NCBI GenBank assembly: GCA_963751795.1 | Contig: CAVVVI010000004.1 | Span: 1,426,001-1,490,000 of the forward strand | Direction of reading: 5' to 3' | DNA: 64,000 nt | From: BOG-908 sp963751795 | Lineage (GTDB): Bacteria > Pseudomonadota > Alphaproteobacteria > Acetobacterales > Acetobacteraceae | Part shown: positions 38,100 through 47,084 of the stretch, one piece after another | Layout: the number at the start of each line of letters is the position of its first letter | How positions within the stretch are numbered: position 1 is the stretch's first letter | Translations under genes and position numbers: made by a program | The notes under the pieces: model-generated | What the model was told of the DNA's origin: nothing | Databases searched by the model: none | What the model saw: only the letters and a program-made list of their open reading frames with translations

Positions 38100-39776
38100 A
38101 TGTCGCACTCCCGCACGGCGTCGGTAACAGCCTGTCTGGCGCAGGCGCGGCGGCTGTTGGCGGCGGGCCGACCCGAGGAGGCAGTGGCACCGCTTCGCCA
38201 GGCCGCCGGCCTGCAGCCTGGCGACCCGCTGATAGAGCATGATCTTGGACTGGCTTGCCTGGAGACAGGCCGCGTGGCCGAGGCTGTAGAAGCTTTCCGG
38301 CAGGCTGTCGCAAGCCGGCCCGGCTACACCGATGCGTGGTTTCGGCTTGGCGTCGCGCTGGAGAGGCTGGGCGAGCCTGGCGCCGCGGTTGCGGCCTTCG
38401 ATCGCACCACGTCGCTGTTGCCGTCGCATGCCGAAGCCTGGTTTCGTGCCGGCGCGCTGGTCTTCACGCTGGGCTACCGTGCCGAGGCCATCGGCTGCTT
38501 CAGGCGCGCCGCCTCCGCAGGGCCGAAGACCAGCTTTGGCCGCCTGGGCGCGGCGCGGGCCCTGCTAGCCGAAGACCGGGATGCGGAGGCCGAGCGGTGC
38601 CTGCGCCGGATGTTGGCACTGAATCGGCACAACGCCATGGCGCTCGACCTGCTCGGCAACCTGCTCGCCGAGGCAGGCCGGTTCGACGAGGCGTATGACT
38701 GTTTTGCTGACGCGATTGCGCAGGCCCCGTTGATGGCGGGCAGCTTTTACGATCTTGTCCGCTGCCGGCGCCTCACCCCGCAAGATGCCGACCTGCCGGC
38801 GCGGATGGCGGCCGCGCTGGCCAATCCGGGGCTGAATGCGGAGCAACGCCAACGGGTCCATCTCGCCATTGGCAAGGCGGCTGACGATCTGGGCGATTAC
38901 GCCGAAGCGATGCGCCAGTTCGACGCCGCCGATGCATTGCGCCGCGATCTGGCGCCATTCGATGCCGCAGCGTTCGATGCGCAGGTTAGCCGACTGATCG
39001 AGCGATGCACGCCGGCGCTGATGAATGAGGCGCAGGCCAATGCTGCAGGCGCCCCTACGCCGGTGCTGATCGTCGGTCTGCCACGGTCCGGCACGACGCT
39101 AGTCGAACAGATCGTCTCTAGCCATCCCGACGTGGCGGCCGGCGGCGAGCTGAATTTCTGGAACGCACGCGGCGCGGCATGGCTCGAGGCCGGCTCGCAC
39201 GCGTCGCTTGAGCAGGCAGCGGCCGATTACCTTGGCGTGCTGCGGGCGATCGGGCCGGCTGCTACGCACGTTACCGACAAGATGCCGTTCAACGTGCTGT
39301 GGGCCGGCCTGATCCATCTGGCCTGCCCGAACGCGATCATCCTCAACTGCCGGCGCGCGCCGATCGACACCGCCCTGTCCATCCACCAGACCCACTTCAA
39401 CCCGCGTTTGGCTTTCCCCACCGGCGGCACCGACCTGGTCGCCTACATACGGAGCGTGCGGCGGCTGACCGATCACTGGCGGCGCGTGCTGCCCGCCGGC
39501 CGCTTCATCGACGTGGACTACGAGGCGCTGACCCTGGCGCCCGAGCCGGCGATCCGGCGCATTGTCGCGGCCTGTGGGCTCGCCTGGCACGAGGCCTGCC
39601 TCCACCCCGAGCGGAACACGCGGACGGTGCGGACGCCCAGCCGCTGGCAGGCCCGTCAGCCAATCTACCGCCACGCGGTCGATCGGTGGCGCCGCTATGA
39701 GCCCTGGCTAGGCGCCCTGGCCACGCTGTGCGGCGAGGGCGTCAGCGGCGATGCTGAGGCATCCGGCAAAGCTTAA
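38100..39776 (+). CDS. TPR-containing sulfotransferase-family protein
   Basis: A 558-residue protein. The N-terminal half (residues ~5-250) has tetratricopeptide repeats (LAQARRLLAAGRPEEAVAPL, AVEAFRQAVASRPGYTDAWF and similar 34-residue units). The C-terminal half is a sulfotransferase fold with VLIVGLPRSGTTLVEQIVSS, the PAPS 5'-phosphosulfate loop, VTDKMPFNVLWAGLIHL and CRRAPIDTALSIHQTHF with the 3'-phosphate-binding Arg/Ser. It probably transfers sulfate from PAPS to a cell-surface or small-molecule acceptor. No PAPS-synthesis genes are in view. Start: the ATG at 38100 follows AGGGTTCGGCG. Confidence 0.85.
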   Translation: MSHSRTASVTACLAQARRLLAAGRPEEAVAPLRQAAGLQPGDPLIEHDLGLACLETGRVAEAVEAFRQAVASRPGYTDAWFRLGVALERLGEPGAAVAAFDRTTSLLPSHAEAWFRAGALVFTLGYRAEAIGCFRRAASAGPKTSFGRLGAARALLAEDRDAEAERCLRRMLALNRHNAMALDLLGNLLAEAGRFDEAYDCFADAIAQAPLMAGSFYDLVRCRRLTPQDADLPARMAAALANPGLNAEQRQRVHLAIGKAADDLGDYAEAMRQFDAADALRRDLAPFDAAAFDAQVSRLIERCTPALMNEAQANAAGAPTPVLIVGLPRSGTTLVEQIVSSHPDVAAGGELNFWNARGAAWLEAGSHASLEQAAADYLGVLRAIGPAATHVTDKMPFNVLWAGLIHLACPNAIILNCRRAPIDTALSIHQTHFNPRLAFPTGGTDLVAYIRSVRRLTDHWRRVLPAGRFIDVDYEALTLAPEPAIRRIVAACGLAWHEACLHPERNTRTVRTPSRWQARQPIYRHAVDRWRRYEPWLGALATLCGEGVSGDAEASGKA

Positions 39777-39781
39777 TCGAA

Positions 39782-39827
39782 CTGTCACGCATTCGGTCAG
39801 TCTGCTGTCAGGTGGCGTTGGTATAGC
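39782..39827 (+). promoter_or_regulatory. Pho-box-like repeats with -10 before the phosphoesterase
   Basis: Three heptamers, CTGTCAC (39782-39788), CGGTCAG (39794-39800) and CTGTCAG (39805-39811), lie 11-12 bases apart, matching the CTGTCAN direct-repeat design of PhoB binding sites. TATAGC at 39822-39827 fits a -10, ten bases past the last repeat. The ATG follows at 39903. A phosphate-starvation promoter is strongly suggested. Confidence 0.65.
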
Positions 39828-39902
39828 CGTGGCCCCGGTCCGGTCTCGCCTGCTGCCGCCTTGCAGCCGGACGGCCTGAACGGTTGCAACGGAGATACGC
39901 CC

Positions 39903-42674
39903 ATGTCCCGCACCAATCGGCTGAGTCCTTTGGCAGGCATTCTGGCGATGGGGCTGGGCGCACCCACGGCCGCCGCGGCCTCGGGACAGTTCCCCCTCTA
40001 CCAGACGGGTCTGCAGAGCAACGGCTCATATGTGGTCTCCAACGGCCAGGTGATCACGCCGGCCGGCATCCAGGTGAATCTGGGCATACGGGTCCGCGCC
40101 AAAGCGGTCGCCATCAACCCCAATCCAGCGAGCCACACCGCCGCCGTGCTCACTTTGGGTGCCACTCAGCCGATACTGGTGTTCAACACGCTCAATGGAG
40201 AGGTGCTGCAGAGCTACCTGCCGTTCCAGGATACGCATGGCAGCTTCAGCGGCATCACCTATTCGCCGGACGGCAAGCGGCTGATGTTCAGCCAGGACAG
40301 CAGCTACGTCACCTTCGCCAACGTGGCGGCCAACGGCCTGCTGACGGATCAGGCGCACGTCTCCGTGCCGCCCAACACGTCGCTCATCAAATGCTTTCCG
40401 AACAGCCCGATCGGCCCCTATTCCGAACCCTGCGGCGCGCTCTACACGCCCAGCACGTCCTATCCCGGTGGTCTGGCCTTTTCGACCAATGGCCGCAGCG
40501 CCTACGCTTTGCTCAACCAGAACGATACGCTGGCCACTATCGACATCACCCAGAACCCGCCTGTGCTGGGCAGCCAAATCCGCGTCGGCAATGCGCCCCA
40601 CACGATCGTCGTTAGTGGAAACCGCGCGTTCATCAGCAACGAGGGTGGCCGTCCGGCCGTGCGGTCGGACTTCACGGTGCTTTCTGCCGGCACGCCCATC
40701 GTCGCCGATCCGATCAACGGCTCGGCGGTAACCGGCACCGTCTCCGTCGTGGATCTCGCCACCCAGAAGGTGAGGGCAAGCATCCAGGTGGGGCTGCACC
40801 CGACCGGCATGGCGCTGCTCGGTTCTTATCTCTACGTCTCGAACACTTACAGCGACACGATCTCGGTGATCGACACGACGATGGACCGCGTGGTGCGCAC
40901 GATCGATCTGGGCCTGCCGATCGGCATCCCCGGCCAGCCTGCCGCCTACGGCGCGGCCCCTACGGGCATGGCGATCGACACGGACCGCGCTGTCGCCTAC
41001 GTGGCGCTCTACAATGCCAACGCGGTCGCCGTCGTCGATCTGAGCAGCGGCGCGACCAAGCCCCTGCTGGGCATGATCCCGGTCGCCTATGCACCGGGCT
41101 CGGTGGCGTTCGACAAGGCGAGCCAGCAGCTGATCGTCGCCGACGACAAGGGCATCGGCACGCGCCTGTCGTTCGAGACGGATTACGGCGTTACAGGCTA
41201 CAACACCCACCAGGACAACGGCATGGTCAGCATCGTGCCGGTGCCCGACGCATCCACGCTGGCGGCGATGTCCACCCAAGTGTTCCGCAACAACCATTGG
41301 GACCTGCGGGCCAACATCCTTTCGGCCAGTGGCGGCAGCTACACCACGCCGGCAGTGGCCATTCCCGCCCATATCGGCGATCCGTCGCTGATCAAGCATG
41401 TTTTTCTGATCATCAAGGAGAATCGCACCTACGATCAGATCCTGGGCGACGTGGCGGCAGGCAACGGCGACGCGCAGCTGGCCGTGTTCGGCGGCAAGGA
41501 CACGCCGAACTTCCACAGCTTGGTGCAGCGCTTCCCCCTGCTCGACAATTTCTACGATCCCAGCCGCCAGTCCGCGGACGGTCACCAATGGATCGTCGAA
41601 GCGATGGCGCCGTATTCGGACGACATCGAATCACCCGATTGGGTGCGTAGCTACCCGGGTGGCGAGGCCGGCGACTCGCTGGCCTACACGAAGAAGGGCT
41701 TCCTGTTCCAGGAAAGTGTCGCGGCAGGCCTTTCTACCAAGATCTACGGCGAATATGCCGAGAACGAGTTCTGGAAGACGCCGCTCGGCCATCCGGACTG
41801 GTCGATGCTGTACGCTGACTCGCAGGCCTACGAAGCCCATCAAGAGGCGCAGCTCAAATACCGCTACGCGCAGATGGCCGAATCCTCTGTGCCGATCGTG
41901 GAGCAGCACCTCGTCAAGAACTTCCCGATGTTCGATCTGGCAATCCCCGACCAATGGCGCGTGGACCTCTGGCAAGAGGATTTCAATGCGGACCTCGCAA
42001 ACGGCACCGTGCCCGCGCTGAGCATTCTTTGGATCATGGATGACCACACCGGCGGCCCGCCGACGGTGGATGCCGAACAGGCCGACAACGACCTGGCTGT
42101 CGGCCGCATGGTCGACATCATCAGCCACAGCAACGTTTGGAACAGCTCGGCCATCTTCATCGAGGAGGACGATGCGCAGAACGGCGTCGATCACGTCGAT
42201 GGGCACCGCAGCCCCGGCTATATCGTCAGCCCTTACGCCGTGCAGAACGGACCGACCGACCACACCTACTACACGCAGGTCAACATGACCCGCACCATCG
42301 AGCAGATACTCGGCCTCCCGCCGCTCAACCAATTCGATCTCGTGGCATCGCCCATGCTGACGGATTTCACCAACACACCGAATTTCACGCCCTGGAACCA
42401 CGTGCCCAATCAGGTGCCGCTCGACATGGGCGTGACCGCGACGGCGGGCAGCGCGAACCTGAACGCTGTCGGCAAAGCCTGGAGGAAGATGAAAGCCGAA
42501 ATGTTCGCTGGCAAATCCAACAAGGCGGACTCCGAGGACTCCTACACGCTGAACCACCTGACCTGGTATGAGGCCACCGGCTTCGTGCGGCCGTATCCGG
42601 GCGAGAAGAGCGTGCGTCCGCCCTCCGACTTCGCGGTACATCTGGCCCAGCCCACGCCAAAGGATGACGACTGA
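39903..42674 (+). CDS. Secreted beta-propeller phosphoesterase (phospholipase C/acid phosphatase-like)
   Basis: A 923-residue exported protein. Signal peptide residues 1-25 (LSPLAGILAMGLGAPTAAAA). The first half is a YVTN-type beta-propeller (VSVVDLATQKVRASIQVGLH, DTTMDRVVRTIDLGLPIGIP). From about residue 500 it becomes a phosphoesterase of the phospholipase C/acid phosphatase family: HVFLIIKENRTYDQILGD, DNFYDPSRQSADGHQW, LWIMDDHTGG and FIEEDDAQNGVDHVDGHR hold the metal-binding Asp, Glu and His residues. It probably releases phosphate from organic phosphates outside the cell. A Pho-box-like promoter precedes it. GGAGAT lies before the ATG. Confidence 0.88.
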   Translation: MSRTNRLSPLAGILAMGLGAPTAAAASGQFPLYQTGLQSNGSYVVSNGQVITPAGIQVNLGIRVRAKAVAINPNPASHTAAVLTLGATQPILVFNTLNGEVLQSYLPFQDTHGSFSGITYSPDGKRLMFSQDSSYVTFANVAANGLLTDQAHVSVPPNTSLIKCFPNSPIGPYSEPCGALYTPSTSYPGGLAFSTNGRSAYALLNQNDTLATIDITQNPPVLGSQIRVGNAPHTIVVSGNRAFISNEGGRPAVRSDFTVLSAGTPIVADPINGSAVTGTVSVVDLATQKVRASIQVGLHPTGMALLGSYLYVSNTYSDTISVIDTTMDRVVRTIDLGLPIGIPGQPAAYGAAPTGMAIDTDRAVAYVALYNANAVAVVDLSSGATKPLLGMIPVAYAPGSVAFDKASQQLIVADDKGIGTRLSFETDYGVTGYNTHQDNGMVSIVPVPDASTLAAMSTQVFRNNHWDLRANILSASGGSYTTPAVAIPAHIGDPSLIKHVFLIIKENRTYDQILGDVAAGNGDAQLAVFGGKDTPNFHSLVQRFPLLDNFYDPSRQSADGHQWIVEAMAPYSDDIESPDWVRSYPGGEAGDSLAYTKKGFLFQESVAAGLSTKIYGEYAENEFWKTPLGHPDWSMLYADSQAYEAHQEAQLKYRYAQMAESSVPIVEQHLVKNFPMFDLAIPDQWRVDLWQEDFNADLANGTVPALSILWIMDDHTGGPPTVDAEQADNDLAVGRMVDIISHSNVWNSSAIFIEEDDAQNGVDHVDGHRSPGYIVSPYAVQNGPTDHTYYTQVNMTRTIEQILGLPPLNQFDLVASPMLTDFTNTPNFTPWNHVPNQVPLDMGVTATAGSANLNAVGKAWRKMKAEMFAGKSNKADSEDSYTLNHLTWYEATGFVRPYPGEKSVRPPSDFAVHLAQPTPKDDD

Positions 42675-42685
42675 AAGAATGACAA

Positions 42686-42722
42686 GGCTGTCGCGGAATA
42701 TCAGAATGAAACCGCGACAGCC
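42686..42722 (+). terminator. 11-bp hairpin after the phosphoesterase
   Basis: GGCTGTCGCGG (42686-42696) and CCGCGACAGCC (42712-42722) form a perfect 11-bp stem with a 15-base loop, 12 bases past the stop codon at 42672-42674. No immediate T-run, but the adjacent second hairpin may complete termination. Confidence 0.55.
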
Positions 42723-42739
42723 GAGTCAAAAGTCTTTTG

Positions 42740-42761
42740 CTTCTTTTCTTCAGAAAAGAAG
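42740..42761. terminator. AT-rich perfect hairpin between convergent genes
   Basis: CTTCTTTTCT at 42740-42749 is mirrored by AGAAAAGAAG at 42752-42761 with a 2-base centre. It lies between the convergent phosphoesterase and tonB stops and has T/A tracts on both strands. Fits a bidirectional rho-independent terminator. Confidence 0.7.
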
Positions 42762-42778
42762 GCCTTCCCTACCTCACC

Positions 42779-43543
42779 TCACCCGAACCGAAGCCCAAAC
42801 GTAACCCAGACCCGAAGCGGTAAAATCCGCTTACCGATCTCCGCAGGCGCGCGCGGCATCGGTGCGATCTGCACGGCCGCCAGCGCAGCATCGTCCAGAA
42901 TGTGCAATCCGCTGGAGGCAACAACCGAGATATGGCTGACTGCGCCGTCGGTAAACACGAAACCGATCTGCGCGCGCCCTTCCCGCCGCAGCATGCGTGC
43001 GCTGGCCGGATAAACCATTGCCGCCTGCACGGCCTGACGTATTTTTGCCTGCAAGCTGGCCAGGAGTTCGCGCGGGATCTCGCCAGGCGCGGCTGCTGCG
43101 GTGGCCGGCGCTGGCGCAGGGCGCGGATACATAGAAGATGTCCCGGCTACTGCCGGCTGGGCAGCCTGGGGCTCCCGGGCCGGTTGCGGCCACTGGCGTT
43201 TCGGGGCGGCCTCGGCAGCGGGCCCCTGGCTGATCGCAGGCAGATGCGCGCTGAGCTGATCGGCTTGAAGCTGCGCCGGCGCACGGGCGATCGCAGCCGA
43301 CGGGACCATCAGGATTGCGTCCGGTGGCGCCGCGAAAATGATCTGGTAGCTCGGATCGGGTTTCGGCTCCCGCCGGCAAGGCTTCACCAGCATACCGGCG
43401 GCGACCAGGGCGGCCGCATGCAGGAGTATGGCGGCCGGCATACTCCAGCGGCACCGTGGCGTTGTGCCGAGTAAGGCTGACGGGTGATCCGCGACTGCAG
43501 ATTGTCCGAGAGCTGGCAATCTCGAGTAAAGCGCCGCGGTCAT
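42779..43543 (-). CDS. tonB: TonB-family energy transducer
   Basis: A 254-residue TonB protein. A membrane anchor lies near residues 35-52 (MPAAILLHAAALVAAGML), followed by a Pro/Ala/Gln-rich periplasmic linker (~residues 80-160). The C-terminal TonB domain shows AAMVYPASARMLRREGRAQI, GFVFTDGAVSHISVVASSG and HILDDAALAAVQIAPMP. It energises TonB receptors with ExbB/ExbD, which are not in this window. A start at residue 35 (ATG at 43441) is possible. It is divergent from the TonB receptor at 43699, so it probably serves that receptor. Confidence 0.85.
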   Translation of the reverse strand: MTAALYSRLPALGQSAVADHPSALLGTTPRCRWSMPAAILLHAAALVAAGMLVKPCRREPKPDPSYQIIFAAPPDAILMVPSAAIARAPAQLQADQLSAHLPAISQGPAAEAAPKRQWPQPAREPQAAQPAVAGTSSMYPRPAPAPATAAAAPGEIPRELLASLQAKIRQAVQAAMVYPASARMLRREGRAQIGFVFTDGAVSHISVVASSGLHILDDAALAAVQIAPMPRAPAEIGKRILPLRVWVTFGLRFG

Positions 43544-43564
43544 CCGTCAGCTTTCCGTCAGCTT
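43543..43564 (-). promoter_or_regulatory. 11-bp tandem direct repeat before tonB
   Basis: TCCGTCAGCTT occurs twice in tandem (43543-43553, 43554-43564). Read toward tonB it gives CTGACGG, four bases, CTGACGG, the 7+4+7 design of OmpR/PhoB-type response-regulator sites. It abuts the annotated tonB start; if the shorter tonB start is used it lies about 100 bases upstream. Confidence 0.45.
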
Positions 43565-43667
43565 TGGGAAATGCGCAACTGCGGCGGTAGCCCCAAATGC
43601 CGTTTTCAGCCGCAATCGCGAATCTTCATCCGACGGTCATGGAAACGGGCGGGAGGGACGGCTAATC

Positions 43668-43685
43668 CTGACGCCAGGCTGACGC
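43668..43685 (+). promoter_or_regulatory. 7+4+7 direct repeat before the TonB receptor
   Basis: CTGACGC at 43668-43674 and again at 43679-43685, spaced four bases, 14 bases before the receptor ATG at 43699. The core matches the repeats before tonB. Its position inside the leader means it may act as a repressor site, or the transcript starts very close to the gene. Confidence 0.45.
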
Positions 43686-43698
43686 GGAGTGGGGCAAC

Positions 43699-46029
43699 AT
43701 GTTCAAGGACGGCGCTGTCATCGTGGCCCTGCTGGCAGCCGCCGTGCCGACAGGGGCACGCGCGCAGCAGGCGGCTGGGGCACCCGTCACGCTCCCCGAT
43801 ATCGATGTGGTCGGCACCACGCCGCTGCTCGGCTCCGGTATCGATCGCGACCGTGTGCCGCAGGCCACCCAGGTTCTGACATCGCAGGACATCGACCGGA
43901 CGAACGTCCCGAGTCTGACGGGAGCGCTGCTCGACAACATCCCGAGTGCAACCGTCACCGACGTCTCCGGCAATATGTTTCAGCCCGACATCCTGTTCCG
44001 CGGCTTCGCCGCGTCGCCCGTGGCCGGCACCGCGCAAGGCTTAGCGGTCTATGTGAATGGCGCACGCTTCAACGATCCGTTCGGCGATACGGTGAACTGG
44101 GACCTGATCCCGTCGATCGCGATCGATACGCTGAACGTGGAGGCATCCAATCCTGTGTTCGGCTTGAACGCGCTCGGCGGGTCGGTCAACGTCCAGTTGA
44201 AGAACGGCTTCACTTTCCAGGGCGGTGATGCGACGGGCTACGGAGGCTCGTTCGATCGCGAATCCGGCATCCTCGAATTCGGCCGCCAACTCGGCGATTT
44301 CGCGATCTATGGCGCCGGCGAGATCACCCATGACGGCGGCTACCGGCAGACCCAATCGTCCGACATCTACCGGCTCTACACGGATCTCGGCTATCGCCAC
44401 GATGACCTCGAGATCCATCTCTCCATCGATGCGGCGGATAATACGCTCGGCAACCCCGGCGCCTCACCGGTGCAGGAGCTGTATGCTCATCCGACCGGCA
44501 TCTTCACTGGACCCAATGCGGTCTTCAACAAATACGTCAGCGTCAACCTGAACGGTTCGTATGCGCTCAACGACACGACAACGGTCCAGGCGCTCGCCTA
44601 TTACGAGACGCTCACTCAGCGTGTGACGAACGGTGCCACGCAAGATGGCGGGCCGTGCAGCCCGCCGAACGGCCTCTTCTGCAACAATGACGGAAGCGTC
44701 GCCACCACATTCCATAACCAGCCGATCCCGGATTTCCTGAACGGCGGCGTGTACTCCGCTTTGGTGCTGGAAGGGCTTGAGGCGCACAGCTACGGCGCAT
44801 CTGCGCAGGCCACCAACGAGAGCACGATCCTCGGCCACAAGAACCATCTCACCGTCGGCGCCAGCTTCGACGGCGGCGACTCCGTGTTCAACGCGAATAC
44901 GCTGCTGGGCGGCTTTTCGAATGACGGCACGCAGCTCTTCGTAGGTCCGCCCGATTACATCCTGGTTCAACCAGGCCAAGGTATCCAGCCCGTCAAGGTC
45001 GCGACTGTCACGCGCTATTATGGTCTCTTTGCCGCCGATGTACTGACGCTGGCGCAAGGCTTGGATTTGTCGCTGAACGGCCGGTTCAACAATGCCGAGA
45101 TCGATACGCACGACAAGCTCGGCACCGTGCTGAGTGGCCAGCACAGCTACAACCGTTTCAATCCGAGCGCTGGACTTACCTACGAGATCACGCCCGCGCT
45201 GCAGGTCTATGGTAGCTATAGCGAGGCCAACCGGGCGCCGACGCCGACCGAACTTTCCTGCAGTTCAGCGGCAAACCCTTGCTCGTTGCTGAATTTTTTC
45301 ATCGGCGATCCCGACTTAAAGCAGGTAGTGGCGCGGACCTTCGAAGGCGGTTTGCGCGGCCGCCTGCCTGACTTACTCGGTGGCCGCTTCGCCTGGAGCG
45401 CGGACTATTTCCACACCAAAGATCGCGACGACCTGATCTTTCAGACCGCGTTGAACAATCCCAACATCGCCTTCTACACCAACGCCGGCAGCACGCTGCG
45501 TCAGGGCGCCGAGGCCAACCTGCATTACGACAGCGCACGGCTTCACGTCGTGCTGGGCTACGCCTTCACCGACGCCACCTACCAATCCCCGCTACTGCTC
45601 GGCAGCGCCAGCAACCCGTTTGCCGACGTGAACGGCAACGAGCACGTGATCCCTGGCGACCGCATCCCCGGCATCCCGCAACACCGCGGCACGGCGGTGC
45701 TGGACTACAAGATCACCGAGCGCTGGACAGTGGGCGGGAACGCCGTGCTGACCAGCAATCAGGAGCGCTTCGGCGACGAGGCCAATCTCGGCAAGCCTGT
45801 CGGCGGCTACGCGGTCGTCAACTTCGACACGAGCTACCGGATCAGTGACAACGTCACCGTGTTCGGCCTGATTAACAACTTAACCAACCAGCGCTACGGC
45901 ACCTACGGTACGTATGGCCCTGTCGATCAGGTGCCATTTCCTAATACGCCCGGTGGCGTGACGGATCCGCGCACGGCCAGCCCTGGGGTGCCGATCGCGG
46001 GCTACGGGGGCGTTCGGGTACGGTTCTAG
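43699..46029 (+). CDS. TonB-dependent receptor
   Basis: A 776-residue outer-membrane receptor. Signal peptide residues 1-23, then a TonB-box-like LPDIDVVGTTPLL. The plug shows QVLTSQDIDRTNVPSLTGAL, FQPDILFRGFAASPV and IDTLNVEASNPVFGLNALGG (the conserved GGxVN follows). The 22-strand barrel ends in GYGGVRVRF with a terminal Phe. Length normal. Close to tonB and a Pho-box-regulated phosphoesterase, it may take up a phosphate-containing or chelated substrate, but the substrate is not visible in sequence. Convergent with the histidine kinase. Confidence 0.88.
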   Translation: MFKDGAVIVALLAAAVPTGARAQQAAGAPVTLPDIDVVGTTPLLGSGIDRDRVPQATQVLTSQDIDRTNVPSLTGALLDNIPSATVTDVSGNMFQPDILFRGFAASPVAGTAQGLAVYVNGARFNDPFGDTVNWDLIPSIAIDTLNVEASNPVFGLNALGGSVNVQLKNGFTFQGGDATGYGGSFDRESGILEFGRQLGDFAIYGAGEITHDGGYRQTQSSDIYRLYTDLGYRHDDLEIHLSIDAADNTLGNPGASPVQELYAHPTGIFTGPNAVFNKYVSVNLNGSYALNDTTTVQALAYYETLTQRVTNGATQDGGPCSPPNGLFCNNDGSVATTFHNQPIPDFLNGGVYSALVLEGLEAHSYGASAQATNESTILGHKNHLTVGASFDGGDSVFNANTLLGGFSNDGTQLFVGPPDYILVQPGQGIQPVKVATVTRYYGLFAADVLTLAQGLDLSLNGRFNNAEIDTHDKLGTVLSGQHSYNRFNPSAGLTYEITPALQVYGSYSEANRAPTPTELSCSSAANPCSLLNFFIGDPDLKQVVARTFEGGLRGRLPDLLGGRFAWSADYFHTKDRDDLIFQTALNNPNIAFYTNAGSTLRQGAEANLHYDSARLHVVLGYAFTDATYQSPLLLGSASNPFADVNGNEHVIPGDRIPGIPQHRGTAVLDYKITERWTVGGNAVLTSNQERFGDEANLGKPVGGYAVVNFDTSYRISDNVTVFGLINNLTNQRYGTYGTYGPVDQVPFPNTPGGVTDPRTASPGVPIAGYGGVRVRF

Positions 46030-46046
46030 ATGAGGCAGTTCGGGCG

Positions 46047-47084
46047 TTACGATGTTCGCGCCTGACTCTCGAGCCTTGGTAACGACAAGCGTAGGCAACA
46101 TCCGGCGCCAGCCTCGAGCGTCACATCCCCGCCATGGCTCCGTGCAACCTCGCGCACGATGGCCAAGCCCAGCCCGCTGCCGGCCGATCCCGCCGCCTTG
46201 CCGAAACGCTGGAACGCGGTCTCGTGCATCGCCTCTCCGATGCCGTCGCCTTCGTCGCCCACATCCACCACAACGTCATGCGCGCCTGCACGGCCGTGGA
46301 GCCTTATCTCACCGCGCCCGTGCAGCAGCGCGTTTTCAAGCAGATTGCGCAGGGCATCGCGCAGGTCTCCCGCATTGCCGACAATGTCGAGCGTATCGGG
46401 CAGATCGACGCGCAGCGTGCGTCCGGCCTGCTCGATCAACGGCAACATCGCGGCGGCCGCCTCGCGGGCTTCGCGCGATAGGTTGACGCGCGACACGCCG
46501 GCATCCGGGTGCAGCCGGCTTGCATTCTCCTTGCGCGCCAGATCGAGCAGTTGGGAGACCAGCCGGTTCATCTGCGCCAGGTCGGCTTCGATAGCCGGCC
46601 AGTCGAGGCCGGTTTCGCCGCGGGCCAGATTGCGCGCCCGCTGCAGGCGCAGGCTCAGCACGGCGAGCGGCGTACGCAATTCGTGCGCGGCATTTTCCGT
46701 GAACCGCCGCTCTGCCTCGAAGGCGCCTGCCATACGGTCCAGCGCCCCGTTCACCGCATCCACCAGCGGCACCAGCTCGTCCGGCATGCCTCGGCGCGAC
46801 AAGCGCGCAGCGGGCGCCGATGGGCCGGCGCGCCGCGCCTCATCGGAGACACGTATGAGCGGGCGCAGGCTCCACGAACTCACCAGCCAAATCAGCGCCA
46901 GCGCCGGCAGGCTGAACAGGGCCAGGACCAGGCCGTCCTGGTAGGGTTCGCGGTCGAGCACGCCGGCAAGCCAATTCGTGCCGATCTTCAGCCTATCCAG
47001 CAGGGTGGACAGGAGCAGAGCGAGAAGGAAGACCGCTGACATCGACAGGGTGAGACGGCCGCGCAGGGTCCGCCAGGGGGTCAC
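46047..47084 (-). CDS. Sensor histidine kinase (QseC/TctE-like)
   Basis: A 345-residue membrane histidine kinase. Two helices (about residues 14-30 and 50-68) flank a short periplasmic loop, so sensing is probably membrane or intracellular. The HAMP-like linker is short. The dimerisation H-box reads RRFTENAAHELRTPLAVLSL, with the phospho-accepting His, followed by N-box LRDALRNLLENALLHG, the G1 box VVDVGDEGDGIG and G2 GSAGSGLGLAIVREVA. It overlaps the response regulator stop by 4 bases with a GTG start. The short sensor fits the QseC/TctE subgroup. Confidence 0.88.
   Translation of the reverse strand: MTPWRTLRGRLTLSMSAVFLLALLLSTLLDRLKIGTNWLAGVLDREPYQDGLVLALFSLPALALIWLVSSWSLRPLIRVSDEARRAGPSAPAARLSRRGMPDELVPLVDAVNGALDRMAGAFEAERRFTENAAHELRTPLAVLSLRLQRARNLARGETGLDWPAIEADLAQMNRLVSQLLDLARKENASRLHPDAGVSRVNLSREAREAAAAMLPLIEQAGRTLRVDLPDTLDIVGNAGDLRDALRNLLENALLHGRGEIRLHGRAGAHDVVVDVGDEGDGIGEAMHETAFQRFGKAAGSAGSGLGLAIVREVARSHGGDVTLEAGAGCCLRLSLPRLESQARTS

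Noticed and set aside
40026..41588. 520-codon minus-strand frame
   Set aside because: Antisense to the phosphoesterase propeller; repetitive Val/Asp/Gly content and no known domain.
42686..42761. CRISPR-like repeats
   Set aside because: The two inverted repeats differ in sequence, are adjacent, and have no spacers; better explained as terminators.
43668..43685. Slipped tandem repeat with no function
   Set aside because: The same core and 11-base period recur at 43543-43564, facing the divergent gene, so a binding site is more likely.
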